Shown: positions 1 to 7,648, numbered from the stretch's first letter. The stretch is 12,327 nucleotides of DNA from Strigomonas culicis (GCA_000482145.1 AUXH01000572.1:1-12327), one strand, 5' to 3'. Program-made: numbers and translations. The notes: generated by a model not told the origin, from the letters alone.

Positions 1-47
<47 letters not shown>
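1..47. repeat. (TA)n microsatellite
   Basis: An uninterrupted TA dinucleotide run of about 23 units opens the window and probably continues beyond its left edge. It lies in a non-coding spacer upstream of the first gene. Just after it the 11-base word GTATCACTTGT occurs twice, at 48-58 and 66-76. Confidence 0.97.
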
Positions 48-51
<4 letters not shown>

Positions 52-140
52 CACTTGTGGTGGTCGTATCACTTGTTTTCACATCGATTTGCCTCCTGTA
101 TCGATAGGAGAATGATATAAAAGTAAGGATGTGTTCACTC

Positions 141-176
141 AGTTGCCCTTTACCCCATCCATCTCTTTGTCGACAG
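141..176 (+). promoter_or_regulatory. Predicted trans-splice acceptor of the J-protein gene
   Basis: A pyrimidine-rich stretch (about 143-170) is followed by CAG, with the AG at 175-176. No ATG occurs between this AG and the ATG at 260, so a transcript spliced here would use 260 as its first start. AG dinucleotides slightly downstream, such as 181-182, are alternatives. Confidence 0.6.
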
Positions 177-259
177 CATAAGTGTATATTTGTACTATTC
201 ACAAGATACCTCTACTTTACTCTTCTTCGCATAACTGTCATTTTTCTTTTCTGTTTTTG

Positions 260-1381
260 ATGAGGTGCTTCAGCAGCGTCTTTCGACGTCGTCTGCACGC
301 TGCGTCGCTTTTCACGGCGCCCCAGATGAGCAGCATGCGCTTCTGCTCCACCGCCACCCCCACGGAGGAGGAGGTCTGCAAGGCCTACGGCGTGCTGGGC
401 ATCACCGTCGGCACCGCCTTCACGGACGTCAAGCGCAAGTATGTGGACCTGGCGAAGGAGCACCACCCCGACGTGTCATCCTCCAGCGGATCCCATCGAA
501 TGGTGGAGATCAACAATGCGTATAATACGATTAGCCGCTTTCACAAAGCGGGGAGAGAGCTCCCGAAGAGTGGCCAGGGAGGCGCCGCACACAAGGGGCA
601 CCAGTACTACTACTCCGCGCAGGACCCCAAGTACGAGCCCTGGCATGAGGACATCGACCCGCTGTTCTATGAGATGATGTGGGAAGAGATGAAGCGTCAG
701 AATGAAGAAGACGCATTTGCGCGATCCGGGAATCCGGATGATTTCTACACAGATTTCAGCTTTAGGGAAAAAAATCAAAGTAGTGCCGACAAACGCAAGC
801 AGCGAAGCTACAGCAGTGACAGCTCAAACAATGGCTATCAAAACAAAAAGAACAAGAACGGTGGACCTAACAAGGCCAAGCAAAAAACCACAACGTGGCC
901 AGATGCTGACTTGAAGGCACTAATGAACATGTACCAGGATGGCAAGAGTTTTGAGTTTATCGCGCATGCGCTGGGCAAAACCACCGCTCAAGTAGTGGAC
1001 GAGTTCAACTGTTGGAGTGCAGACAGCAGGAAGGGTCCGTCCTCTAAAGGAAACCGGCAATCAGCTAAGTACTCAAAGCGGCCCAAATATAACGGCTACA
1101 AAGTACCTTACTACTTCACGGAGTCTCCCGATGATATTCCCTTCGAGCTATACGAAATGATGAGCGACGCGGATGAGGATGGCGATCCATACGGCTACTA
1201 CGGCGATGGGGATGATGGCGACAGCTTCAGTGAAAATGATTTTAATCTCTACATGGGCGCGAGGCCCTACATGGGGGGGCACTACATGCATGAGCCGAAG
1301 CGGGGGAAGAACAGTAGCACGAGAGGCACCCTAATCTATAATCACAGCAACTTTAAAAAGAATCCAAATCGGAAAAAATAA
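260..1381 (+). CDS. Mitochondrial-type J-domain protein with SANT/Myb-like segment
   Basis: Predicted 373-residue Hsp70 co-chaperone. The ATG at 260 is chosen because the open frame extends upstream only through non-ATG codons, and 260 is the first ATG after the likely splice acceptor. The N-terminus (MRCFSSVFRRRLHAASLF) is Arg/Ser/Ala-rich with no acidic residue, like a mitochondrial presequence. A J domain spans about residues 38-90 and carries the HPD motif at 69-71, the Hsp70-stimulating tripeptide. There is no Gly/Phe region or DnaJ zinc domain, so it is a class III (type C) J protein. A basic Asn/Lys/Ser-rich linker follows, then a SANT/Myb-like segment from W213 to about residue 252 (pattern W..DL..L...G.S...IA..LG.T..QV), and a strongly acidic Asp/Gly/Tyr stretch near 302-325. 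A DI..(F/L)YEMM motif occurs on both sides of the SANT-like segment (131-140 and 292-301). The J domain is certain; the SANT assignment and the localisation are inference. Confidence 0.9.
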   Translation: MRCFSSVFRRRLHAASLFTAPQMSSMRFCSTATPTEEEVCKAYGVLGITVGTAFTDVKRKYVDLAKEHHPDVSSSSGSHRMVEINNAYNTISRFHKAGRELPKSGQGGAAHKGHQYYYSAQDPKYEPWHEDIDPLFYEMMWEEMKRQNEEDAFARSGNPDDFYTDFSFREKNQSSADKRKQRSYSSDSSNNGYQNKKNKNGGPNKAKQKTTTWPDADLKALMNMYQDGKSFEFIAHALGKTTAQVVDEFNCWSADSRKGPSSKGNRQSAKYSKRPKYNGYKVPYYFTESPDDIPFELYEMMSDADEDGDPYGYYGDGDDGDSFSENDFNLYMGARPYMGGHYMHEPKRGKNSSTRGTLIYNHSNFKKNPNRKK

Positions 1382-1753
1382 AAAAACGAATGATTTCTTC
1401 CTGCAACGAGAACAGCGTAAACTCTAATATCTATATTAAAGTAACAGTGAAATAGAGGACCGAGGCAGTGGTAGAGTAAGTTCAATGCTATATTAACTCA
1501 AAGAAGAAGAAAATAACGAGATTAACAATGTTTTTTTTTTCATGTGTGTCTTTGTTTTTCTTTTTCGTATATGTGTCGTTATGTCTTGAACTCCCTTCTG
1601 TCTTCTTTCTCTCTTTCTCTCTCGCCTTTTATCACACCTTTGTTTTCATAGTTTTTTTTTGTTGTTGTTTCATTTGTTATACTTGCTCTTTTTTTTTTCG
1701 TTACCTCTTCTTCTCTTTTACTTTATTGACAGAAGACACTCTTGCTTTTCTAA
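1382..1753. other. Intergenic region between J-protein and ABC transporter genes
   Basis: No supported gene. The first part (to about 1525) is A-rich and is presumably the 3' UTR and polyadenylation region of the J-protein gene. From about 1530 to 1723 it is almost entirely pyrimidines with long T runs, serving as the splice-signal region of the next gene. A frame running through this tract encodes only Phe/Ser/Leu/Cys low-complexity sequence. Confidence 0.85.
1684..1732 (+). promoter_or_regulatory. Predicted trans-splice acceptor of the ABC transporter gene
   Basis: A dense polypyrimidine tract (1684-1723) is followed by GACAG, with the AG at 1731-1732. This leaves a 21-base 5' UTR before the ATG at 1754. 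It is the clearest acceptor in the window. Confidence 0.75.
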
Positions 1754-4453
1754 ATGTCTATTGGTGGGCGCAAAGGCGGCGGCGGTCGCTCCGCCACGTT
1801 CTGCTCCAACTTCACTCGCATGATCTTTCTCACGCTGGCTATCTTGTGCGACGTGGGAGGTTCCATCGCGTTGCTTGTGCTAGTGTCGGATGGCGTGAAG
1901 GGGTTTGAGTGGGACAAGCTGCTTCTCTTTTCCTCGGAGGTGTACGACATTATTCTCATGATGATACTCCGCGTGTTCTTAGCCTTCATGGTGTGGTCGC
2001 CGTTGTACAGGCTGCTCGAGACCAAGGCAGTTCACATTGATATAGAGAGCCTCCTGCAGCAGAGCAACAATGCGCATGGAGAGGACCCGCAGGAGCGGTC
2101 CGAGGCGGAGCAAGAAGATGTCTTCGCGGAGCTTCGTGAGCGATCGAAGCGCCGTTCTCGCAACCACGTGATCAAGACGGCTTTGGTTTTCATTCTGTTT
2201 TTGGTGTTTACCGCTTTCAACATTGTGGTCGCCATCAAGTGTCTTTTCTTCAATTTCACAAACTCTCCCTATCAGCAGATACTGATGGCCATCACAGTGC
2301 TCTGGGTGAACGTGGAGACCTTCATACTGGACGGCCATTTGAACACTGCGGTGGAATCGATCGATGTGCACAAGCCGTTGCTGCACCCGCACGAGCTCCG
2401 CTTCAACCACAGCGTGACTGCCACGAAGTGCGATGTGTGCAGCCAGCGCATCTCGAAGGAGTCGTTCGGATGCAGCATGTGCGACTTTGACTGCTGCCTC
2501 ACGTGCTTCAAACAGCGCACCATGGCTGTCTCAGAGAACAACATGACGCGGAGCGACCAGGGCATCGCGGCGGATGCCGTGCCACTTTCGCCACTTTCCT
2601 ACGTGTGGCGCTCCTTCATTTTCCTCATCCCGTACTGGCGTATCCTCCTCTTCGCGATGACATGTCTCGTTGTCAACCAGTTCATCCGTGTCTTGCTGCC
2701 AAACTACCAAGGCAAGGTCTTGGATGCTATTATTGTCTCCGATGTCTCGAGCTTCTGGGCGGGCATCCGACACTACGCGATACTCTCGACGGTGACTCTG
2801 CTGCTCGGCAGCGCCCGCTCCTTCGGCAGCATGCTCGTCATGCGAAAACTGACGGTGGGTATTCGCGAAATGCTCTTTTCGAAGCTCATTTACCGTGATA
2901 TTTCCTTCTTCGATGGATGCACGGTTGGCTCCCTCACGGCCCGCATGACGAACGATGTGCAGGCAACCGTGCAACCAGTGGATAAGCTGCTGAACACCAT
3001 CTTTGTGCACACCATCACGCTGGTGGGCGGCATTGTCATGTGCTTTACCGTTTCTTGGCGGCTTGCCATGATTTCTCTTACGGTGGTGGGCCCCATCATC
3101 ACCATCACGAGCGCCTACGCGAAGTGGTCTGCGAAGATCAATCGCGGTGTGTGGGACGCCCTCGCGGAAGCCAACAGCACCGCGACGGAGGCATTCTCCA
3201 ACATCCGCACGATCCGCGCCTTCTCCACGGAGGAGAGTGAGAAGGGGAAGTTCGCTCGCTCGATGAAGGATGCGCTCGGCCGGACGCTCCGCGATGCCAT
3301 CGCCTTCTCGGGCATGTACCTCGCGACGAACTTCCTCGACCTGGGTGCGAGCGCGGTGCTCCTCGCCTTCGGCGGCTACCTTGTCATCACGCGGCCGGGG
3401 GACCTGACCGTCGGACAGCTTGTGACGTTCCAGTTGTACTCCAACATGATGAACACCGCGTACCAAGGTCTGAACAACGTGCTCAACCAGTTCACCAAGA
3501 GCGCCGGCGCGGCAGAGCGCGTGCTGACCATGTTGGACGGCGTCCCTGACATTGACCCGCGGATCGGCGTGACGCTCACCGAGATGCGCGGCACGATTGA
3601 GATGCGCAACGTTCAGTTTTTCTACCAGATGCGCCCCGACCGCGTCGTGTTGAAGGACGTCTCCGTCATGTTCCCGTGCAACACGGTGACCGCCATCGTC
3701 GGGCGCTCCGGGGGCGGCAAGTCGACCATCATGCACCTGCTGCTCCGCTTCTACGACCCCCGTGAGGGGCGCATCCTCATCGACGGCCACAACATGAAGG
3801 ACCTTTCACTCGAGTGGCTGCACCATCAGCTCGCCGTCGTGGCGCAGGACACGCAACTGTTCAACACGACCATCGAGGCCAACATTTCCTACGGACTGGA
3901 GTCCTGCTCCCCCAGCGACGTGCGCAAGGCGGCCATCGCGGCCAACGCGCATGGCTTCATTGAGAGCTTCCCGGAGGGCTACAAGACGGAGGTCGGCGAA
4001 CGCGGCGTGCGGCTGAGCGGCGGGCAGCGCCAGCGCATCGCGATTGCGCGCGCGCTGCTGCGCAAACCGCGCGTGCTGCTGCTCGACGAGGCGACGAGCG
4101 CGCTCGACTCCGAGTCGGAGGCGCTGGTGCAGAAGGCGCTCGACCAGCTCATCGTGAACCTGCAGCAGAGCTGCACCATCGTCGTCATCGCGCACCGCCT
4201 GTCCACCGTTGTCAACGCGGACAACATTGTGGTGCTCGACGCCGGCAGCGTGGCCGAGCAAGGCACGCACCAGGAGCTGCTGGACAAGCAGGGAGCCTAC
4301 TGGAACTTGGTCAACCGGCAGCTGAAGAGTGGCCGCACGACGCTCGACTTCGATGACGGCGACGGGGAGGAGGCCCCGGACAGCCCCAATCGGAGGAAGA
4401 GGGGAGGCAGCCAAGCGGACGAGGCGAACGAGGAGAGCAAGAGGGAGGAGTAG
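1754..4453 (+). CDS. ABCB half-transporter, TAP/TAPL-like, with ZZ-like zinc finger
   Basis: An 899-residue ABC exporter half-molecule that should dimerise to move a substrate across a membrane using ATP. Four hydrophobic segments (about 21-45, 56-82, 139-166, 176-195) form an extra N-terminal TMD0, as in TAP and lysosomal TAPL/ABCB9 peptide transporters. A Cys-rich module follows (C226, C229, C240, C243, C247/C248, C251, with H211, H213 and H219 upstream) whose CDVC..(x10)..CSMCDFDCCLTC pattern resembles a ZZ finger. The core six-helix domain begins near 285 and includes the typical IYRDISFFD and GSLTARMTNDVQ stretches. The nucleotide-binding domain is intact: Walker A GRSGGGKST (650-658, K656), Q-loop Q698, signature LSGGQ (754-758), Walker B LLLDE (775-779, E779) and H-loop H814. 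It should therefore hydrolyse ATP. The C-terminus is charged and disordered. Peptide transport is the family expectation, not proven; the substrate and membrane are unknown. Confidence 0.97.
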   Translation: MSIGGRKGGGGRSATFCSNFTRMIFLTLAILCDVGGSIALLVLVSDGVKGFEWDKLLLFSSEVYDIILMMILRVFLAFMVWSPLYRLLETKAVHIDIESLLQQSNNAHGEDPQERSEAEQEDVFAELRERSKRRSRNHVIKTALVFILFLVFTAFNIVVAIKCLFFNFTNSPYQQILMAITVLWVNVETFILDGHLNTAVESIDVHKPLLHPHELRFNHSVTATKCDVCSQRISKESFGCSMCDFDCCLTCFKQRTMAVSENNMTRSDQGIAADAVPLSPLSYVWRSFIFLIPYWRILLFAMTCLVVNQFIRVLLPNYQGKVLDAIIVSDVSSFWAGIRHYAILSTVTLLLGSARSFGSMLVMRKLTVGIREMLFSKLIYRDISFFDGCTVGSLTARMTNDVQATVQPVDKLLNTIFVHTITLVGGIVMCFTVSWRLAMISLTVVGPIITITSAYAKWSAKINRGVWDALAEANSTATEAFSNIRTIRAFSTEESEKGKFARSMKDALGRTLRDAIAFSGMYLATNFLDLGASAVLLAFGGYLVITRPGDLTVGQLVTFQLYSNMMNTAYQGLNNVLNQFTKSAGAAERVLTMLDGVPDIDPRIGVTLTEMRGTIEMRNVQFFYQMRPDRVVLKDVSVMFPCNTVTAIVGRSGGGKSTIMHLLLRFYDPREGRILIDGHNMKDLSLEWLHHQLAVVAQDTQLFNTTIEANISYGLESCSPSDVRKAAIAANAHGFIESFPEGYKTEVGERGVRLSGGQRQRIAIARALLRKPRVLLLDEATSALDSESEALVQKALDQLIVNLQQSCTIVVIAHRLSTVVNADNIVVLDAGSVAEQGTHQELLDKQGAYWNLVNRQLKSGRTTLDFDDGDGEEAPDSPNRRKRGGSQADEANEESKREE

Positions 4454-4684
4454 GCACAGAGAACACTAATAATAACTAATCCTACGTATTGATCGTACCA
4501 GTACTACCCTCTTGCCTACTAACGCCATAGGATTGGATCATTGCTTCTTTTTTATTCTATTATTGTACAAATGCGTGTGTTTTTATTTTCAACTTCATTG
4601 TAGTTTTGAATGCATTTTGTTTCAATTATGAATCTGTTTCCAGTGCACAACTAGTATACATTAGGTTTATGTGCATGTGCGTCT

Positions 4685-4714
4685 GTGTGAGTGTGAGTGT
4701 GAGTGTGAGTGTGG
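4685..4714. repeat. GTGTGA hexanucleotide microsatellite
   Basis: Four perfect tandem copies of GTGTGA occupy 4685-4708, followed by a variant GTGTGG at 4709-4714 and further GT-rich sequence. It lies in the presumed 3' UTR or spacer after the ABC transporter gene. Confidence 0.95.
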
Positions 4715-5017
4715 GTGCGTGTGTGCTACAGGCACTATTGACGTATGTATTTTCGTATAAACAGTCAAGTAAGAAAACTAAAAGGCTGCTACACAGCAGA
4801 GGGTAAAGAGTAGTGACTAATAATTATCAACACACACACACATTTCTATATACAAATATAAGAAGAAAAGGATTTCACCCATTTTTTTTTTGTAGTGTTT
4901 GCGGTGCTATGGGGGAAAATGACTATATAAGTACAAATGTAGTGTACAAGCTTAATGGGATGGCAACAAATAAGAAAAAAGGCTGCTTGAACACGAATAA
5001 ATTCTCTTGTATACATA

Positions 5018-5083
5018 CTTTTCTTCTTCCTCCTCTTCTTTTCTTTTTTTTTCAATTCATGTCGTTTCATCTCGGTTTCTCAG
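5018..5083 (+). promoter_or_regulatory. Predicted trans-splice acceptor of the duplicated zinc-module gene
   Basis: A long pyrimidine tract (5018-5053) is followed by a second T/C-rich stretch and CAG, with the AG at 5082-5083. A second possible AG lies at 5113-5114. An ATG at 5059 lies before either AG and would be removed. No ATG occurs between 5083 and the start at 5137. Confidence 0.6.
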
Positions 5084-5136
5084 TTTTGATCATTGTATTT
5101 TCCTATCTGTGAAGACCACACATAACTACTGTTCTT

Positions 5137-5553
5137 ATGTCTTACACCAACGCCAACGGTCACAACTTCCGTGACACGTCAGGATACAAGCCGCAGGATC
5201 AGACTCGCGTGAAGTGCACCTTCTGCGGCTGCTGGGCCAAGAAGGGCAGCGCGTGCTATCAGTGCCATCGCCTGCCGGATGGCAAGCTTGTACCAGCGCC
5301 GCACCCGAAAGTGAGCCGCTCAGCGGTGCAAGAACCAGCGCCGCCGGCCGCACCAGAACCGAAACTCACGCCACCGGTCCACAACCCGCCCCTGGCTAAG
5401 CGGAAGAGCACGCCAGACAACGCGCATCAGCACCAGTTCCGTGACTCTGCCCCTTTCGACACAAACTGTAGGCAGCGCAAGAAGTGCCCCTCCTGCGGCT
5501 GCTGGGTGAACAAGGGAAAGATGTGCACTGTGTGTAAGAGAGTCACAACATGA
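5137..5553 (+). CDS. Small protein with two copies of a Cys4 zinc module
   Basis: A 138-residue protein that I do not recognise as a named family. It has two copies of the same module joined by a Pro/Ala-rich linker (about 52-86). Copy 1 has H9 followed by C27-x2-C30-x9-C40-x2-C43; copy 2 has H99 followed by C117-x2-C120-x9-C130-x2-C133. Every ligand position is offset by exactly 90 residues. The shared core reads C..CGCW..KG..C..C, preceded by H(N/Q)FRD. The CxxC pairs suggest one zinc ion per module, like a zinc ribbon or knuckle. The modules are basic, so nucleic-acid or protein binding is possible, but this is inference. There is no signal peptide or membrane segment. The ATG at 5137 is the first after the predicted acceptor, and the whole frame is accounted for by the two modules, supporting a real gene. 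Confidence 0.87.
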   Translation: MSYTNANGHNFRDTSGYKPQDQTRVKCTFCGCWAKKGSACYQCHRLPDGKLVPAPHPKVSRSAVQEPAPPAAPEPKLTPPVHNPPLAKRKSTPDNAHQHQFRDSAPFDTNCRQRKKCPSCGCWVNKGKMCTVCKRVTT

Positions 5554-6081
5554 CGTAAAGGGTAACACTCTACACACTTTTTTTTTCACATAATCTGTTT
5601 ATTTCGCTTTCACGCACATCCTTTTTTTTTGTGTGTGTGTGTATGCTTCATGCTTCGTATGAGCTTTTTATTATTATTATTGTTTTTCTTTTTTTTCCTT
5701 TTGTTTCTTCACTCGCTCACTTACCTTTGCATGGAGATACAGAGAAATCGAACGATGTAATATGATCTTCTCATCTTTTCCACTTTTTTATTATTATTCC
5801 TGTTGTTCACTGCCGCATTATCGGCAATTTCTTGAGCAAACAAAATTAAGGAATATACGTTCGTGTGTGGTTTCTCATTTTTTCACCCCGTTGAAATTCA
5901 AATGATGAGGAAGGAAAACACTTTGCTCTTCTCTATCCGCTATACTTGACAGCGGTAGTTTCGCACGCGCAGCTGTTGCGTTGCTTTGTTTCTTTATTGA
6001 CTGTACCTCTCTTCCGGTGCGTATCTAGGAAAAGGAGAATATAAAAAGTACAACAAACGCGTAGGCGATACCCATCAGACG
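5554..6081. other. Intergenic region with AU-rich and T-rich sequence
   Basis: 528 bases without a supported gene. It contains several T runs, a short GT run (5631-5642), and two similar TTTTTATTATTATT words near 5666-5681 and 5785-5798 that resemble AU-rich 3' UTR elements. The pyrimidine-rich part from 5981 is the probable splice-signal region of the COQ4 gene. A minus-strand frame reaching into the COQ4 coding region has no recognisable domain and is not called. Confidence 0.8.
5981..6028 (+). promoter_or_regulatory. Predicted trans-splice acceptor of the COQ4 gene
   Basis: A pyrimidine-rich stretch (5981-6016) is followed by TAG, with the AG at 6027-6028. The resulting 53-base 5' UTR is purine-rich and has no upstream ATG. 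Confidence 0.6.
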
Positions 6082-6801
6082 ATGCATGCGATTCCGCTTG
6101 TCGCAACTTCACTGGCGCTGGTGAACCAGACCGGTACCTTCGTGTACCAGAGCTTGAGGGCCATCCGTGACCCCACCGATGCGGTCGCTGTGTCTGCTGT
6201 TGGAGAGCTCTCTTCTTTGGATGCACTCGAAAATATGAAGCACGCGATGATGTCTGACATCCGCGGACGTAGCATACTGAAGCATCAGCCAATCGTTGAC
6301 GATGCCGTCCTAGAGCGAGCGCGCGCGCAGCCGGAAGACTCCTTCGGCCGCACGTACGCGGCGTACATGGACCACAACGCGTTCACCCCCAACGGCCGCG
6401 TAGCCGTCAAGCACATCGACGACCCGCTGCTCGCCTACGTGATGACGCGGTACCGGCAGTGCCACGACTACCTGCACACCGTCACCGGCTGCGGCCGCAC
6501 CGTTGATGAGGAGCTTGCCGTGAAGCTCCTGGAGTGGCAGCACACCGGCCTGCCGCTGGGTCTGCTGGCCATCGCCGGCGGCGCCCCTCACCTCTCGTCC
6601 ACGCAGAGACGGCACATGCCACTGTACATGGAGTGGGCGCGGCAGAATGCGCCCAAGTACATCCATGGGGAGAAGCAGACGCCGTGCTACCTGAACGTGG
6701 TGTGGGAGGACCTGCTGGAGCGACCGCTGAAGGAGGTGCAGGAGCTGGTCAACATCACACCGCTGGCTGCCTTCTTATCGAAAAAACAAAAGAAAAAGTA
6801 A
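6082..6801 (+). CDS. COQ4: Ubiquinone biosynthesis protein COQ4
   Basis: A 239-residue COQ4 homologue. COQ4 sits on the matrix face of the mitochondrial inner membrane, organises the CoQ-synthesis complex, and has recently been linked to oxidative decarboxylation of the quinone ring at C1. The diagnostic metal site HDxxH-x11-E is present: H128, D129, H132 and E144, within RYRQCHDYLHTVTG. Flanking family features include the LLEWQHTGLPLGLLAIAGG stretch (149-167) and a Trp/Tyr-rich C-terminal half with YMEWARQNAP (182-191) and VVWEDLLERPLKEVQ. The length is slightly below that of fungal and animal proteins, mainly because the N-terminal presequence is short; MHAIPLVATSLALV is only a weak targeting signal. 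The C-terminus ends in KKQKKK, which is unusual. The ATG at 6082 is the first in the predicted mRNA. An overlapping ATG at 6086 is out of frame. Confidence 0.94.
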   Translation: MHAIPLVATSLALVNQTGTFVYQSLRAIRDPTDAVAVSAVGELSSLDALENMKHAMMSDIRGRSILKHQPIVDDAVLERARAQPEDSFGRTYAAYMDHNAFTPNGRVAVKHIDDPLLAYVMTRYRQCHDYLHTVTGCGRTVDEELAVKLLEWQHTGLPLGLLAIAGGAPHLSSTQRRHMPLYMEWARQNAPKYIHGEKQTPCYLNVVWEDLLERPLKEVQELVNITPLAAFLSKKQKKK

Positions 6802-7046
6802 AGAATAATTTGTAGTAACGTTTGCTCCGCCGCCTCTACTAATACAAGGATTAAATAGGTACACTGCTGTGCGCACCCATGTTTCTCAACGCTTGCATCA
6901 ACCGTGTTCTCCAGTTATCATGGTTTTTACCTTCGTGTGTGCGAATGATCGCCGTCATTCTCGTTCATCTCTTGCTCCTTTTCCCTCTCTCTCTCTCTCT
7001 TCTATTTGGCGTTCTAAAGATTGAATCCTCATCATACAGCTCTTCA

Positions 7047-7084
7047 GCTTTTTCACACCCTAATCCCCACTATTCATCCCGTAG
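7047..7084 (+). promoter_or_regulatory. Predicted trans-splice acceptor of the small helical-protein gene
   Basis: A pyrimidine-rich stretch (7047-7080) ends in GTAG, with the AG at 7083-7084, only 8 bases before the ATG at 7093. Alternative AGs at 7038-7039 and 7045-7046 would give a longer leader without adding an ATG. Confidence 0.55.
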
Positions 7085-7092
7085 AGCTGCCC

Positions 7093-7500
7093 ATGCCCCC
7101 GAAGGACACCGTTGCTCAGCTCGAGGCACTGCGCACGCTGCTCGAGCTCCTCCAAAAGAAGGAGCCCGTGCCGGACACCCTCTACGCAGAGGCCGGTGTG
7201 AAGGCGAAGGCCCGCATAAAGGACGTAGAGAAGGAGATCACATCGGTCAAGAAAAAGGTCTCTTCCATCAAGAAGAAGGAGATTCAGGACGAGCTCGAGG
7301 CGGATCTGGAAGAAGAGGCAGCCAAGAAAAACATGACACTGGAGGAGTACAAGAACGAACTGGAGGAACAGAAGATGCAGAAACGCCTCAACGCCCTTGA
7401 AGGCGACAACACCGAACGGCAAAAGAAGGTTGAAATGATGCGGGCAGATGCGCGAAAGAAAAAGGAAAATGTCATAGACGGCGGAGCGTTCGATTTGTAG
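7093..7500 (+). CDS. Small charged helical/coiled-coil protein, unknown function
   Basis: A 135-residue protein that I do not recognise. The ATG at 7093 is used because the upstream part of the open frame starts at a non-ATG codon and lies in the pyrimidine tract of the splice signal. The protein is very rich in Lys and Glu. Residues 5-22 form a leucine-rich amphipathic helix, followed by a Pro-containing break (25-27) and then a long, nearly uninterrupted charged helix from about 36 to 125 with heptad-like spacing of Val, Ile, Leu and Met, consistent with coiled coil. The C-terminus (NVIDGGAFDL) is distinct from the helix and may be a short conserved tail. There is no signal peptide, membrane span or cysteine. 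Codon use matches its neighbours. A structural or complex subunit role is possible but unproven. Confidence 0.78.
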   Translation: MPPKDTVAQLEALRTLLELLQKKEPVPDTLYAEAGVKAKARIKDVEKEITSVKKKVSSIKKKEIQDELEADLEEEAAKKNMTLEEYKNELEEQKMQKRLNALEGDNTERQKKVEMMRADARKKKENVIDGGAFDL

Positions 7501-7648
7501 ATTCTCCAGTGTCTAGAGCTCGATTCGCACATGCATTCAATACTGCTTTGATTGTTTGCTCGTTTGTGGATGTCCTCTTCCACTGAAACTTAAAATATAA
7601 TTATACTTTGTTTTTGTTTTCAATGCATACATATGGTAATGATAATGG

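Larger units (their letters stand above)
4454..5136. other. Intergenic region with T tracts and microsatellites
   Basis: 683 bases without a supported gene. It holds a GTGTGA hexanucleotide array, a short CA run (4831-4842), several T and A runs, and a strong pyrimidine tract at 5018-5053 before the next gene. Open frames here begin at non-ATG codons or encode low-complexity Val/Ser or Phe/Lys-rich sequence with no recognisable domain, so none is called. Confidence 0.8.

Noticed and set aside
182..259. N-terminal extension of the J-domain protein
   Set aside because: It begins at a non-ATG codon and reads through a pyrimidine-rich leader; the first ATG is at 260 and gives a sensible presequence.
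1528..1908. Hydrophobic open frame upstream of and overlapping the ABC transporter start
   Set aside because: It is the translation of a T/C-rich splice tract (mostly Phe, Ser, Leu, Cys) and runs out of frame into a certain gene.
2531..3790. Long minus-strand open frame (about 419 codons) opposite the ABC transporter gene
   Set aside because: It mirrors a strongly conserved ABC coding region, is rich in His/Arg/Glu/Ala as expected of antisense GC-rich DNA, and has no domain.
4606..5112. Two short open frames in the spacer after the ABC gene
   Set aside because: One reads through the GTGTGA array as Val/Ser repeats, and the other lacks an ATG start and consists of low-complexity Phe/Lys/Leu sequence.
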